From positions 1-40,471 of the IMG/VR virus record IMGVR_UViG_3300027969_000193: a DNA stretch of 40,471 nt; one strand, written 5' to 3'. This DNA is from a virus. The position numbers were made by a program, and so were the translations under genes. The notes below the pieces were generated by a model. It did no database searches. It saw only the letters and a list, made by a program, of their open reading frames with translations, and was not told the DNA's origin. Below are positions 26,129 to 32,474 of this stretch, in pieces. The first letter of the stretch is position 1. Each line of letters starts with the position of its first letter.

Positions 26129-26156
26129 TGCCCTGGGTTAGCAGGGCAATTTGTCC
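26127..26156. promoter_or_regulatory. Hairpin and 13-bp dyad upstream of early element 1
   Basis: A perfect 9-bp stem (ATTGCCCTG / CAGGGCAAT, loop of six) overlaps the dyad GGGCAATTTGTCC (26144-26156), an interrupted palindrome centred on 26150. The dyad starts 21 bases from the -35-like hexamer of the downstream element and 4 bases from the stop of the 120-residue gene. There is no T tract, so it is not a terminator. Confidence 0.55.
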
Positions 26157-26159
26157 AAT

Positions 26160-26522
26160 TTATATTTTGTTGCTCAAAAACTTTACCAACGGATCATTCT
26201 TAAAGTAAAAGAGTGTTCTATAATCAAAGTATTTTTTGTCGCCTTTTGATTTTACTTTTTTACCATTTTGTCTAATCAATATCCAACGGTTGTCATCAAA
26301 GTTTGGTAATATTGGTTGGTCTGTTTTGCGTTCTCGTTTCAATTCATATATCATATTTGAATTGGTAGGTCTAATAGTCAATATGCCTCTTTTGATTGAT
26401 AATACTTCACCAGTCTGACTGGGAGCAAAACCAGCATCGGTATGAAATATACTAATAACCTGTGCTCCAGACAACGGCTCTGTGTCCAATCCTAACTCAT
26501 CTACTAATGGTAATATGTTCAT
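26160..26522 (-). CDS. Early protein of unknown function (120 aa)
   Basis: Mixed alpha/beta with a basic centre and end (LKRERKTDQPILPNFDDNRW, KKVKSKGDKKYF). The sequence GAQVISIFHTDAGFAPS and later ILTIRPTNSNMIYEL suggest a small beta-barrel. Own promoter-like element upstream and AAAGGGAAC ribosome binding site. Not recognised. Confidence 0.68.
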   Translation of the reverse strand: MNILPLVDELGLDTEPLSGAQVISIFHTDAGFAPSQTGEVLSIKRGILTIRPTNSNMIYELKRERKTDQPILPNFDDNRWILIRQNGKKVKSKGDKKYFDYRTLFYFKNDPLVKFLSNKI

Positions 26523-26546
26523 AATGTAGTTCCCTTTCTATTTGTT

Positions 26547-26580
26547 TCTACACATTTATTTATCTCTGCGTTCTGTTATT
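26547..26580 (-). promoter_or_regulatory. Early promoter-like element, copy 2
   Basis: AATAACAGAAC, then GATAAATA, then TGTAGA; CAGAAC and TGTAGA are 17 bp apart. It lies 24 bases before the start of the 120-residue gene. A perfect 9-bp inverted repeat (CTCTGCGTT / AACGCAGAG, 26564-26572 and 26590-26598) flanks the upstream hexamer. Confidence 0.62.
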
Positions 26581-26595
26581 TTACTACACAACGCA

Positions 26596-26608
26596 GAGCA
26601 ATTTGCCC
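26596..26608. promoter_or_regulatory. 13-bp dyad upstream of early element 2
   Basis: GAGCAATTTGCCC, the same half-sites as at 26144-26156 and 27695-27707, with one mismatched pair. The gap to the -35-like hexamer is 20 bases, equal to that in copy 1. Confidence 0.5.
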
Positions 26609-26616
26609 ATTTTGTT

Positions 26617-27240
26617 TTACCAATAATAATTATCTTTTGGTTCAGGCTTAAAACCAAACACACGCTCCACATAACGGTTGCTCACGGTCCTGATGTTAAA
26701 CCGTTGCCTACCGTTCTTCAAGCGTAGTGGATCTTTCACAGCATACTTGTCAAGTATCTTGGCAATCTCAGCATCTACCTTGGCTAAATCTTCTGTGCGT
26801 ATATAAACATTGGGCACATCTATTCTAACAGCACGATCCACATATGTGCGTTCGCCATTTTGATAGATATGATTGTAGTCACAATAACTACAGATCTGTG
26901 TTTTAATCTTTCTACGCTGTTCAATCAGATCGTGAGTAGCCTGTGTCAGTCTGTCTTTAATGGTGGCTAACATTATGGGTGTATTCTGGAATGCCACGTT
27001 GTTCAACATCGTTGCGTCATCTTTTTGTAGCGTGTCATCATCAATCATCAGCGTGTTCAACTCTGTCCAAAGGTCCAGTCTATTTTTTTTCCAGAATGTA
27101 TCCTGCCCCAGCATATTCATAAACTTTTGCTTGTCATCATAAGTTTTGATTCTGTTCAACGCTGGACCTAATGGCAGCGTGATGCGTTCTCTGGTGCGTT
27201 CTCGCACAAGTGTCAGGTAAATTGGTTTGGTGTTTAACAT
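26617..27240 (-). CDS. Early protein of unknown function (207 aa)
   Basis: Basic, helical protein. A central part (about residues 115-150) has CSYC with nearby His/Asn (DYNHIYQNGERTY), and the C-terminus is Arg/Lys-rich (RLKNGRQRFNIRTV). A DNA- or RNA-binding role is possible but not proven by any motif I know. Own promoter-like element (27253-27286) and AAAGGAAC ribosome binding site. Confidence 0.68.
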   Translation of the reverse strand: MLNTKPIYLTLVRERTRERITLPLGPALNRIKTYDDKQKFMNMLGQDTFWKKNRLDLWTELNTLMIDDDTLQKDDATMLNNVAFQNTPIMLATIKDRLTQATHDLIEQRRKIKTQICSYCDYNHIYQNGERTYVDRAVRIDVPNVYIRTEDLAKVDAEIAKILDKYAVKDPLRLKNGRQRFNIRTVSNRYVERVFGFKPEPKDNYYW

Positions 27241-27252
27241 ATCAGTTCCTTT

Positions 27253-27286
27253 TCTATATAAATATTTATCTTTACATTCAGTTATT
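27253..27286 (-). promoter_or_regulatory. Early promoter-like element, copy 3
   Basis: AATAACTGAAT, GATAAATA, TATAGA; CTGAAT and TATAGA 17 bp apart. It sits immediately after the stop of the 103-residue gene and 12 bases before the start of the 207-residue gene. Confidence 0.65.
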
Positions 27287-27287
27287 T

Positions 27288-27599
27288 TTAAAATACTTTG
27301 TCTTCTTTAGGATACAACAATCCAAACAAACCTAATCTTATTTCTTCGTGCTTTTTAGGTCTATACAAATTTACTTGTTTTAAAGCCTTGTTCAACCAAC
27401 GCTGTCCTCTGTTGCCTTGTCTTGTTATTTTACCAGGCTGTTCAACTATTTCATAGTTTATCCCCAGTTCCATTCCATCAAACTTGCCTTTTAATTTTGA
27501 CAAAAAAACGTGTTCATCTGTGATGTTCAACCAAGCACCTGCCATAAAGTCTTTGTTGCCTGAATCAAACTCTTTTAAAATATATGTGTAATAAGTCAT
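27288..27599 (-). CDS. Early protein of unknown function (103 aa)
   Basis: Mixed composition with a basic C-terminal half (RQGNRGQRWLNKALKQVNLYRPKKHEE). Aromatic-rich start MTYYTYILKEF. Not recognised. Expression probably starts at the sigma70-type promoter at 27656-27684 or at element 4; ribosome binding site AAAGGGAC. Confidence 0.68.
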   Translation of the reverse strand: MTYYTYILKEFDSGNKDFMAGAWLNITDEHVFLSKLKGKFDGMELGINYEIVEQPGKITRQGNRGQRWLNKALKQVNLYRPKKHEEIRLGLFGLLYPKEDKVF

Positions 27600-27624
27600 T
27601 GTGTAGTCCCTTTCTTTGTTATGT

Positions 27625-27658
27625 TCTACAATAGTATTTACCTTACTATTCAGTTATT
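27625..27658 (-). promoter_or_regulatory. Early promoter-like element, copy 4
   Basis: AATAACTGAAT, GGTAAATA, TGTAGA; CTGAAT and TGTAGA 17 bp apart. It lies directly downstream of a canonical sigma70 promoter, whose -10 box ends where this element begins. Confidence 0.6.
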
Positions 27659-27684
27659 ATACAATGAAACACACACAAAGTCAA
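27656..27684 (-). promoter_or_regulatory. Canonical sigma70 promoter
   Basis: Minus strand TTGACT, 17 bp, TATAAT: five of six and six of six matches to consensus at the ideal spacing. It is the best host-type promoter I find in the window and would be read by host polymerase at once after infection. It drives the 103-residue gene and, by read-through, the genes beyond. Confidence 0.8.
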
Positions 27685-27694
27685 TAGTTTTTTT

Positions 27695-27707
27695 GGGCAA
27701 TTTGTCC
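27695..27707. promoter_or_regulatory. 13-bp dyad upstream of the sigma70 promoter
   Basis: GGGCAATTTGTCC, identical to 26144-26156. It begins 10 bases upstream of the -35 box (27679-27684) of the sigma70 promoter and lies 2 bases after the stop of the 87-residue gene, a position suited to an activator or repressor. Confidence 0.52.
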
Positions 27708-27709
27708 AA

Positions 27710-27973
27710 TTAGTTTCCAACTTCCATAACCTTAAAATCATCGCACTTAAATCTGTAGTTCAATCGTCTGGCTTGTAAGTTAGCACTACCAAGATTAGTG
27801 TATGTTAGTTTTTTATACTTGTGAATGTTGCCACTCATACTACCCTGTGTAATTCTAATGTTAGCAGGATCGTCTTTGTAAGTAATCACATAAAACTTAT
27901 CTGCTTGTAATATTTCCCATAAGTCGTCGCCAACTTCTTGTGCTAATCTAACTATTGGTTTAGGTCGTGCCAT
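27710..27973 (-). CDS. Small early protein (87 aa)
   Basis: Mixed alpha/beta, basic C-terminal half with RRLNYRFKCDDFK. Start ATG preceded by AAGGATTAC; overlaps the upstream gene by 14 bases. Not recognised. Confidence 0.66.
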   Translation of the reverse strand: MARPKPIVRLAQEVGDDLWEILQADKFYVITYKDDPANIRITQGSMSGNIHKYKKLTYTNLGSANLQARRLNYRFKCDDFKVMEVGN

Positions 27974-28187
27974 CTGTAATCCTTGTAAATCTTCTAATGT
28001 ATTCTGGATGCTTTAATATAAAAGCAAATGCCTGTTCGTCAGTCATTGTAGCCCAGTATTGTTGCCACTGCCAATCTATGCCTGTAGCAAACGGACTTTG
28101 GTTGTGATACTCTTTTAAGTCATCAACAAGTTTTTTAACTGGTTGGTTTTCACCTTCGTAGTCCATATCCTGTGTAATCTTCATCAT
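27960..28187 (-). CDS. Small early protein (75 aa)
   Basis: ATG at 28187 overlaps the HNH gene stop as ATGA, like most coupled genes here; an earlier ATG at 28199 is possible. Trp-rich middle (GIDWQWQQYWATMTDEQAFAF) and helical build, no membrane segment. Not recognised. Confidence 0.62.
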   Translation of the reverse strand: MMKITQDMDYEGENQPVKKLVDDLKEYHNQSPFATGIDWQWQQYWATMTDEQAFAFILKHPEYIRRFTRITDGTT

Positions 28188-28603
28188 ATGTTCCACCATC
28201 TTTCTTGTGTTTGAACTGGTATTATTTTCGCAATTCTTTCAGGCTTTGCTTGTCTGGGTATTTCTATAGTCCTGTCAGTGCCATCCAGTCTATACTTGCG
28301 TTGATTTGGTTTAACATCAAAATGCTGCCAATTCATACAAAATGCGTTGCCGCAAGTATGTTTGATCTGTTTGTCATCGCAGTCTTCACCAAACACATCT
28401 CTAAACAAAATGCGTCTGGCTTGTGTCATCTGTGCTTGACCTGATTTTCGTCCGCCATACAAGTTAGTCTGCGGACCACGGCTGCCTATCCAAGCCCAGC
28501 AACTATCATCGTCAGTTTTGACGATCTTTGACCATAACACGGTGCTGTTCCATTCCCACACACCCACCGTTTTGCGTTCGCCTGCTCGTCTGCCTTTACT
28601 CAT
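28184..28603 (-). CDS. HNH-family endonuclease-like protein
   Basis: 139 residues from ATG at 28603, chosen over ATG at 28615 because GGAG lies seven bases upstream. The motif HTCGNAFCMNWQHF at residues 82-95 is the zinc-binding form of HNH (H, C, C, N, H). Basic N-terminus. HNH proteins cut or nick DNA; in phages they are homing enzymes or work with packaging. Its place in the early block, away from terminase, fits a homing or host-DNA role. The gene is coupled to the zincin by an 8-bp overlap. Confidence 0.76.
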   Translation of the reverse strand: MSKGRRAGERKTVGVWEWNSTVLWSKIVKTDDDSCWAWIGSRGPQTNLYGGRKSGQAQMTQARRILFRDVFGEDCDDKQIKHTCGNAFCMNWQHFDVKPNQRKYRLDGTDRTIEIPRQAKPERIAKIIPVQTQERWWNI

Positions 28604-28898
28604 TTCGTTCTCCAAATAAGTTTTTAAGTTCTTGGTTGCTACTCAACAGATCCAACAAACCTAACGCTAACAGATCAACCTGCTTTTCTGTTAAACCAAG
28701 ATGTAGTTTCTGCTCAACTGCGTGTATCAATTCGTGTGTCAGTGTGTGACGCAGACTTGGTTCTGTCTGTGTGTCATTTAACAAGATCAGGTTTTGATCT
28801 ACTACACATCTACCTAAATCTGTGTCCAATTCCAACTCAGTGCCCATTCTTATACTCCATTCTTGTCCAAATAGTTTGAACTTGTGTAGTGCTTCCAT
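28596..28898 (-). CDS. Small zinc metalloprotease-like protein
   Basis: 100 residues with HELIH at residues 55-59 in the context THELIHAVEQKL, a zincin HExxH active helix; a following LTEKQVDLLALGLLDLL helix resembles small ImmA/SprT-like proteases. No third ligand is obvious. It is the first gene of a four-gene unit (zincin, HNH, 75 aa, 87 aa) under element 5, with an ideal ribosome binding site AAAGGAGA. Confidence 0.7.
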   Translation of the reverse strand: MEALHKFKLFGQEWSIRMGTELELDTDLGRCVVDQNLILLNDTQTEPSLRHTLTHELIHAVEQKLHLGLTEKQVDLLALGLLDLLSSNQELKNLFGERNE

Positions 28899-28911
28899 TT
28901 CATATCTCCTT

Positions 28912-28945
28912 TGTATATATCTATTTATCCTGATATTCAGTTATT
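28912..28945 (-). promoter_or_regulatory. Early promoter-like element, copy 5
   Basis: AATAACTGAAT, GATAAATA, TATACA; CTGAAT and TATACA 17 bp apart. It lies 13 bases before the start of the zincin gene. Confidence 0.65.
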
Positions 28946-28976
28946 TGCTATTAAACTTCGTTTATACCTGGTTTTT

Positions 28977-28988
28977 GGCAAAGTTGCC
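28977..28988. promoter_or_regulatory. Dyad upstream of early element 5
   Basis: GGCAAAGTTGCC, related to the 13-bp dyads but with five-base arms and a two-base centre. Confidence 0.35.
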
Positions 28989-29180
28989 TGTGTTTTACAA
29001 TTTACGAATCAGTTTTAGAAACTTTTTACAACGCACATAAAAACACATAATTGTATTTTTTATTATTCTTATATACTTTATATTTCTATAGTAAAAATAG
29101 TAAAAGTAATAAAAGTAGTGCTAAAATCGCTATTACAGGTGCTTACAATGCTGGTTTTACATTTACGAGTTAAAAAACAA
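28989..29180 (+). other. AT-rich region with a possible tiny plus-strand ORF
   Basis: Most of the 313-bp space between zincin and primase-helicase. I see no minus-strand gene in it. On the plus strand, TTG at 29051 opens 40 codons to TAA at 29171-29173, giving a hydrophobic aromatic N-terminus (MYFLLFLYTLYFY), a Lys/Ser linker and a Gly/Ala/Thr end, with a terminator right after it. No ribosome binding site is visible and no clear promoter either, so a non-coding transcript or nothing is equally possible. Confidence 0.28.
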
Positions 29181-29200
29181 AACCGTAATACTTTACGGTT
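29181..29200. terminator. Two-way terminator after the primase-helicase gene
   Basis: Perfect 8-bp stem AACCGTAA / TTACGGTT with loop TACT. On the minus strand it is followed by TTGTTTTTT and ends the 551-residue gene's transcript; on the plus strand it is followed by TTATTTT. Confidence 0.85.
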
Positions 29201-29211
29201 TTATTTTAATT

Positions 29212-30867
29212 TTAGCCCTTAAAAATCCAAACTACTCTGCCATTCTCCTCGGTCATATACTCGTGATCAGTGTCATACAGGCTGTCATTTACACTATTCG
29301 TAAAACTTATTAGTCTCCAAACGGTGCGTTGATAGCCAATCTTATCCAATCTGTTCTCATAAATCTTTGCTCGTTCTTGAAGTTTAACTGGCAGTTGTCT
29401 GTCTTTTATCAGTCGCAGTATCTCTTCACGCATTCTATTTCTGCCAGGAACTATCTCACCACGATTTTTTTCCCTGATCAATTGTTCCAATAATTCTGCT
29501 CTGATAAATGTAAAGTCTGGATCAGTGAATACTTGTTCCACGGTCTGTGTCCAACTGCCACGCTGTCTGTCGATCAGTGCTTGATACTCAACACCGTGAC
29601 AGGGTTTAACTGCTGTAATGTCACCGTGCTTTGCTGCCATAGCATTGATCCAACGTCCTACCTGTTCTCTGCTAAACAATAAGTTTTGCCCACTATCATC
29701 GCCAACACCTTCAATCCAAGTTTTAACTTCTTCCAATGTTAGATCCTGCTGTTCATACTCCAACATATAACGCTGACAAGTCTGGTAAATGTTCTTTGTA
29801 GTCTTAAACAGACTATAACGGTTATCACTTTGAGTGCCTGATAGCGTAATGCCACCAGTTATCTCATTGCTATAACTCATCACAAGTCCAGTGTTATCTG
29901 CCAGATACGGCACCTGATACTTTGCTTCGATCAGTATTTTTGGACTGCCCAAAAATGCTTTCATACGCTCAACATCAACTTTGTCTCTGCGTGTTTCATT
30001 GACAACAATCACAGCCTGACCAGCGATCACGCTATTAAACTTGCCCGTCACGTGATCAGTATTACAATTGTCTGCTACTTTGCCATTAAACAACCTGCGT
30101 AAGAATGTATTACTGATTAAACCTTTACCTGCTCTGCCTTCTTGGTCACGTATAAACAAGTTAGGCAAGAATGGATTGTTTGGATGTAAGTATTTGCTCC
30201 ATAGTGTTTTCTGTAGCGGTAAATAACTTTTTTCACCGTCTCTGTCATCACCACTAATGCTTTCCATAACAGCATCAAAGATCCAATGATAATCAGTTCT
30301 GCCAGTTTCTTCAGGCTGGCAAAAATTACTATTCATAATGTTTAGACAACCAGGTTGGTCTGTATAACTTTGTATGACATTGGTAAATGTTCGACCCTGT
30401 TCAACCAGCATCTTATTAAACTGCTTAAAACTGCTGTAATCTTCCTGACCTTCGCCCATTCTAATATACACATCAGTTATACTAAAGTTTGCTTGTAGTG
30501 CGTCTTTCTTTATACTAACCCAGGGTCTATTACCAAACTGGTCTGGTAGTTTTGGCTGATAAAACCACACAGCATTACCAGTGCTACTCATATAAAAGTT
30601 ATACTCGTCAATAATTTTGGCTAACTCTTGTTCGCTTTCACTTTTTGTTTGTAGTTTGTTTTCCCTGGCAGCAGCCTTGACTGCTTCTTTAACCAAATCT
30701 TTAACTAACTTTTCACTGCCTAAATCACCCTGCTCAACCTGTTGTATAGATTTTTCAATCTTACCAACTTCAGTGCTACTACCACTTTTAAGTGCCAGTG
30801 CTTTCTTTATTTTAAGTTGTTCAAGGATAGTTTCACGCAGTTCTAATTCTCGTTCTATATTATTCAT
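29212..30867 (-). CDS. Primase-helicase, DUF5906-type ATPase
   Basis: 551 residues. N-terminal 90 residues form a charged coiled-coil-like helix. The ATPase core has a phosphate-binding loop with GRAGKG (residues 244-249; GKG in place of GKS/T, which is normal in DUF5906 primase-helicases), a Walker-B-like AVIVVNE at 285-291, and MSYSNE (sensor asparagine) near 330-335. The C-terminus ends in GRVVWIFKG. Together with the primase-polymerase ahead of it, it should open the replication fork. It follows that gene by one base and is ended by a strong terminator. Confidence 0.75.
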   Translation of the reverse strand: MNNIERELELRETILEQLKIKKALALKSGSSTEVGKIEKSIQQVEQGDLGSEKLVKDLVKEAVKAAARENKLQTKSESEQELAKIIDEYNFYMSSTGNAVWFYQPKLPDQFGNRPWVSIKKDALQANFSITDVYIRMGEGQEDYSSFKQFNKMLVEQGRTFTNVIQSYTDQPGCLNIMNSNFCQPEETGRTDYHWIFDAVMESISGDDRDGEKSYLPLQKTLWSKYLHPNNPFLPNLFIRDQEGRAGKGLISNTFLRRLFNGKVADNCNTDHVTGKFNSVIAGQAVIVVNETRRDKVDVERMKAFLGSPKILIEAKYQVPYLADNTGLVMSYSNEITGGITLSGTQSDNRYSLFKTTKNIYQTCQRYMLEYEQQDLTLEEVKTWIEGVGDDSGQNLLFSREQVGRWINAMAAKHGDITAVKPCHGVEYQALIDRQRGSWTQTVEQVFTDPDFTFIRAELLEQLIREKNRGEIVPGRNRMREEILRLIKDRQLPVKLQERAKIYENRLDKIGYQRTVWRLISFTNSVNDSLYDTDHEYMTEENGRVVWIFKG

Positions 30868-30868
30868 A

Positions 30869-31810
30869 TTATTTCCTTGCTAATAATTTCAGTGTAGATA
30901 ATGGTAAATCTCTAACTACACCACGATCACTCAATAGATCGCTGACCAAATGTTTTAATGTTCCTCTGCCTGGACTTTTACCAGGATTGTATCCTCGTGT
31001 AAGTCTGTAATACTCATTTGCCGTTTGCTCAGGATAGAACTGGTTCATCACTACCAATCCCGCACTTGGACCAAGTTCTTTATAAACTGCCCAAGTGACA
31101 TTACGCCACACATCATACGCTAACATCGTGTATTTTTGTTTAAGTAGCGTTAAAAGACTGCTAATGTATTCAACATCATCTTCAGTTAAATCATCAACTA
31201 TCTTTAACGGCACCGCAACAACATCAAACTTTGGTTGTGGGCGTTGATATGTAAGTATAAACTCCAACAACCTATCTGGTATTGTCTGTATATTTACGCA
31301 ACTTGGTGCTCTGTCCCAGCGGTAATATATTTCTGGATCATTGACGCTGTCAGGATGTCGGCTTGGCGGTAATACACTTTGACAACCTGCTTCAAATGTT
31401 CCCCATCTAAACTCAAGTTGTTGCGGCTTACCATCATCACCAGTTGGTCCAGTGACAGCGAACTTTGCTGGCATAACTGACCAACACTCTTCTGGCACTT
31501 TAAATGCCATTTGTGCTCTGCCAGTTTTACCACTGCTCCAACACACCGTATCAACGTCTTCAAACGGTATTTGTATGTGTTCCTGCCAATACTCCCAGGT
31601 CCAAGGTCCGTCAAAATCCACGGCTAATATTCCATCACTGGCTTGACCAAGTATAACACCAATGTTGGCTGTGCCTGCTTGTGCCTGCGTCAGCCATTTC
31701 TTTTGCCAGTTGGGTGTTCTTGGACCTTTGGTTGGCTGTCCATTTATATCTGGTATAGCACAGAACCTCCAGCCCTGTGCTTCCAATATTGCTAATTCTG
31801 GATCGTTCAT
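30869..31810 (-). CDS. Primase-polymerase (PrimPol domain)
   Basis: 313 residues. N-terminal PrimPol fold: GVILGQASDGILAVDFDGP at residues 51-69 with catalytic DFD (65-67), then a LEFRWG strand near 132-137 and the VLPPSRHPD element at 146-154 with the conserved His. C-terminal 120 residues form a helical domain with ARG and GYNPGKSPGRGTL. These enzymes make primers and can extend them; this is the only polymerase-like protein in the window. It is translated after the 50-residue gene by ATGA overlap and leads into the primase-helicase. Confidence 0.8.
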   Translation of the reverse strand: MNDPELAILEAQGWRFCAIPDINGQPTKGPRTPNWQKKWLTQAQAGTANIGVILGQASDGILAVDFDGPWTWEYWQEHIQIPFEDVDTVCWSSGKTGRAQMAFKVPEECWSVMPAKFAVTGPTGDDGKPQQLEFRWGTFEAGCQSVLPPSRHPDSVNDPEIYYRWDRAPSCVNIQTIPDRLLEFILTYQRPQPKFDVVAVPLKIVDDLTEDDVEYISSLLTLLKQKYTMLAYDVWRNVTWAVYKELGPSAGLVVMNQFYPEQTANEYYRLTRGYNPGKSPGRGTLKHLVSDLLSDRGVVRDLPLSTLKLLARK

Positions 31811-31959
31811 CTTTTGGCTAACTGCTCACATACATCAATCATCATCTCTGTAATTTCTTCAATGTATGCGGCAGTCTGTAAATCACGTTCTTCAATAGCA
31901 GCCAAGTTTCGGTTCATTTGTTTTAGTAGTTCAACTACTTGATCTTCATATGCTGTCAT
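31807..31959 (-). CDS. Tiny helical protein (50 aa)
   Basis: Fifty residues, acidic and coiled-coil-like (Glu, Leu, Gln, Ile, Ala), e.g. EDQVVELLKQMNRNLAA. TGATG overlap with the upstream 47-residue gene and ATGA overlap with the primase-polymerase, so three genes are translationally coupled. Not recognised. Confidence 0.72.
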   Translation of the reverse strand: MTAYEDQVVELLKQMNRNLAAIEERDLQTAAYIEEITEMMIDVCEQLAKR

Positions 31960-32102
31960 CACGCATACCTCCGATACTCTTCAGGCTCTGGTTCTTCGTC
32001 CTGTTCATCTTGTTCAACTTCGTTGATCTGTTCAGGAGTTTCTTGTGCTTGTAGTTCAGCGACATCAGCGTTGCTCAACCACCATAATGTGATATTGTTC
32101 AT
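31959..32102 (-). CDS. Tiny acidic protein (47 aa), first gene of the replication unit
   Basis: Forty-seven residues; after a short hydrophobic start (MNNITLWWLSNAD) nearly all Glu, Asp, Gln and Pro. ATG at 32102 with AAAGGAAC ribosome binding site, 14 bases after early element 6. Acidic DNA-mimic or host-inhibitor roles are typical for such early peptides, but this is inference. Confidence 0.72.
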   Translation of the reverse strand: MNNITLWWLSNADVAELQAQETPEQINEVEQDEQDEEPEPEEYRRYA

Positions 32103-32116
32103 AGTGTTCCTTTCTA

Positions 32117-32150
32117 ACTATACATTTATTTATCTTCGCATTCAGATATT
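32117..32150 (-). promoter_or_regulatory. Early promoter-like element, copy 6
   Basis: ATATCTGAAT, GATAAATA, TATAGT; CTGAAT and TATAGT 17 bp apart. It heads the replication unit (47, 50, 313 and 551 aa) and lies between the late terminator and the first early gene. Confidence 0.63.
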
Positions 32151-32188
32151 TTACAACAAAATACTATCAATTTAGCCAAAAAATAAAA

Positions 32189-32218
32189 AAACCCTGACCA
32201 CGGCAGTAATCAGGGTTT
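32189..32218 (-). terminator. Late-block terminator
   Basis: Perfect 9-bp stem AAACCCTGA / TCAGGGTTT with a 12-nt loop, followed on the minus strand by TTTTATTTTTT. It ends the late transcript after the last late gene and insulates the replication unit. Confidence 0.88.
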
Positions 32219-32220
32219 AG

Positions 32221-32294
32221 TGTAGTAGCGTATTAGAAAGGGATATATACTTATGATTATAACTCAGAGCCATTGCGGATGAGTTGCTACTACA
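32221..32294 (-). ncRNA. Possible structured RNA at the 3' end of the late transcript
   Basis: A perfect 9-bp inverted repeat (TGTAGTAGC / GCTACTACA) encloses 56 bases; next to it inside, AACTCA and TGAGTT can form a second 6-bp stem stacked on the first. It lies 3 bases after the stop of the 58-residue gene and 2 bases before the terminator stem. The cloverleaf-like outline is not a tRNA: no T-loop sequence and no anticodon arm. It could be a stability element, a 3'-derived small RNA or an operator. Confidence 0.4.
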
Positions 32295-32297
32295 TTA

Positions 32298-32474
32298 TTA
32301 TTTAGTCAGATCATCCACTAATTTGTTAAATTCTATTTCACTTTCTGCTCGTAATACCATACCATATACTTCGGCAGCCACTTCTGGATGTTGTCGTTGA
32401 AGTTCTTGGGCATAATCCCAGTCGTCACTTTTAAATGCCTGATATAGTTCTGCTAATAATTCGAGGTGTGTCAT
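32298..32474 (-). CDS. Small helical protein (58 aa), last late gene
   Basis: Fifty-eight codons from ATG at 32474 to TAA. It overlaps the upstream gene by 44 bases in another frame. Acidic helical protein with repeats of Glu-Leu and Ala (LELLAELYQAFKSDDWDYAQ). Coding is supported by even length, no internal stop and continuity with neighbouring operon genes, but the long overlap lowers confidence. Confidence 0.6.
   Translation of the reverse strand: MTHLELLAELYQAFKSDDWDYAQELQRQHPEVAAEVYGMVLRAESEIEFNKLVDDLTK

Noticed and set aside
26127-26150. Terminator at the hairpin after the 120-residue gene
   Set aside because: No T tract follows the stem on either strand in a suitable way; it is better explained as part of the dyad/promoter region.
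28822-29040. Plus-strand ORF with hydrophobic product opposite the zincin gene
   Set aside because: It lies antisense to a recognisable zincin and to its promoter element and has no ribosome binding site; the hydrophobicity follows from the AT-rich antisense reading.
30115-30145. Broken ATPase in the 551-residue protein because the P-loop lacks Ser/Thr after GK
   Set aside because: GKG is the usual form in DUF5906-type primase-helicases, and the other motifs are intact.
32254-32283. Plus-strand leader peptide (ATG at 32254, nine codons) with AAAGGG upstream
   Set aside because: Too short, lies within the inverted repeat, and there is no plus-strand gene downstream.
32221-32294. tRNA gene
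   Set aside because: The outer stem looks like an acceptor stem but no T-loop, anticodon arm or CCA context can be drawn.
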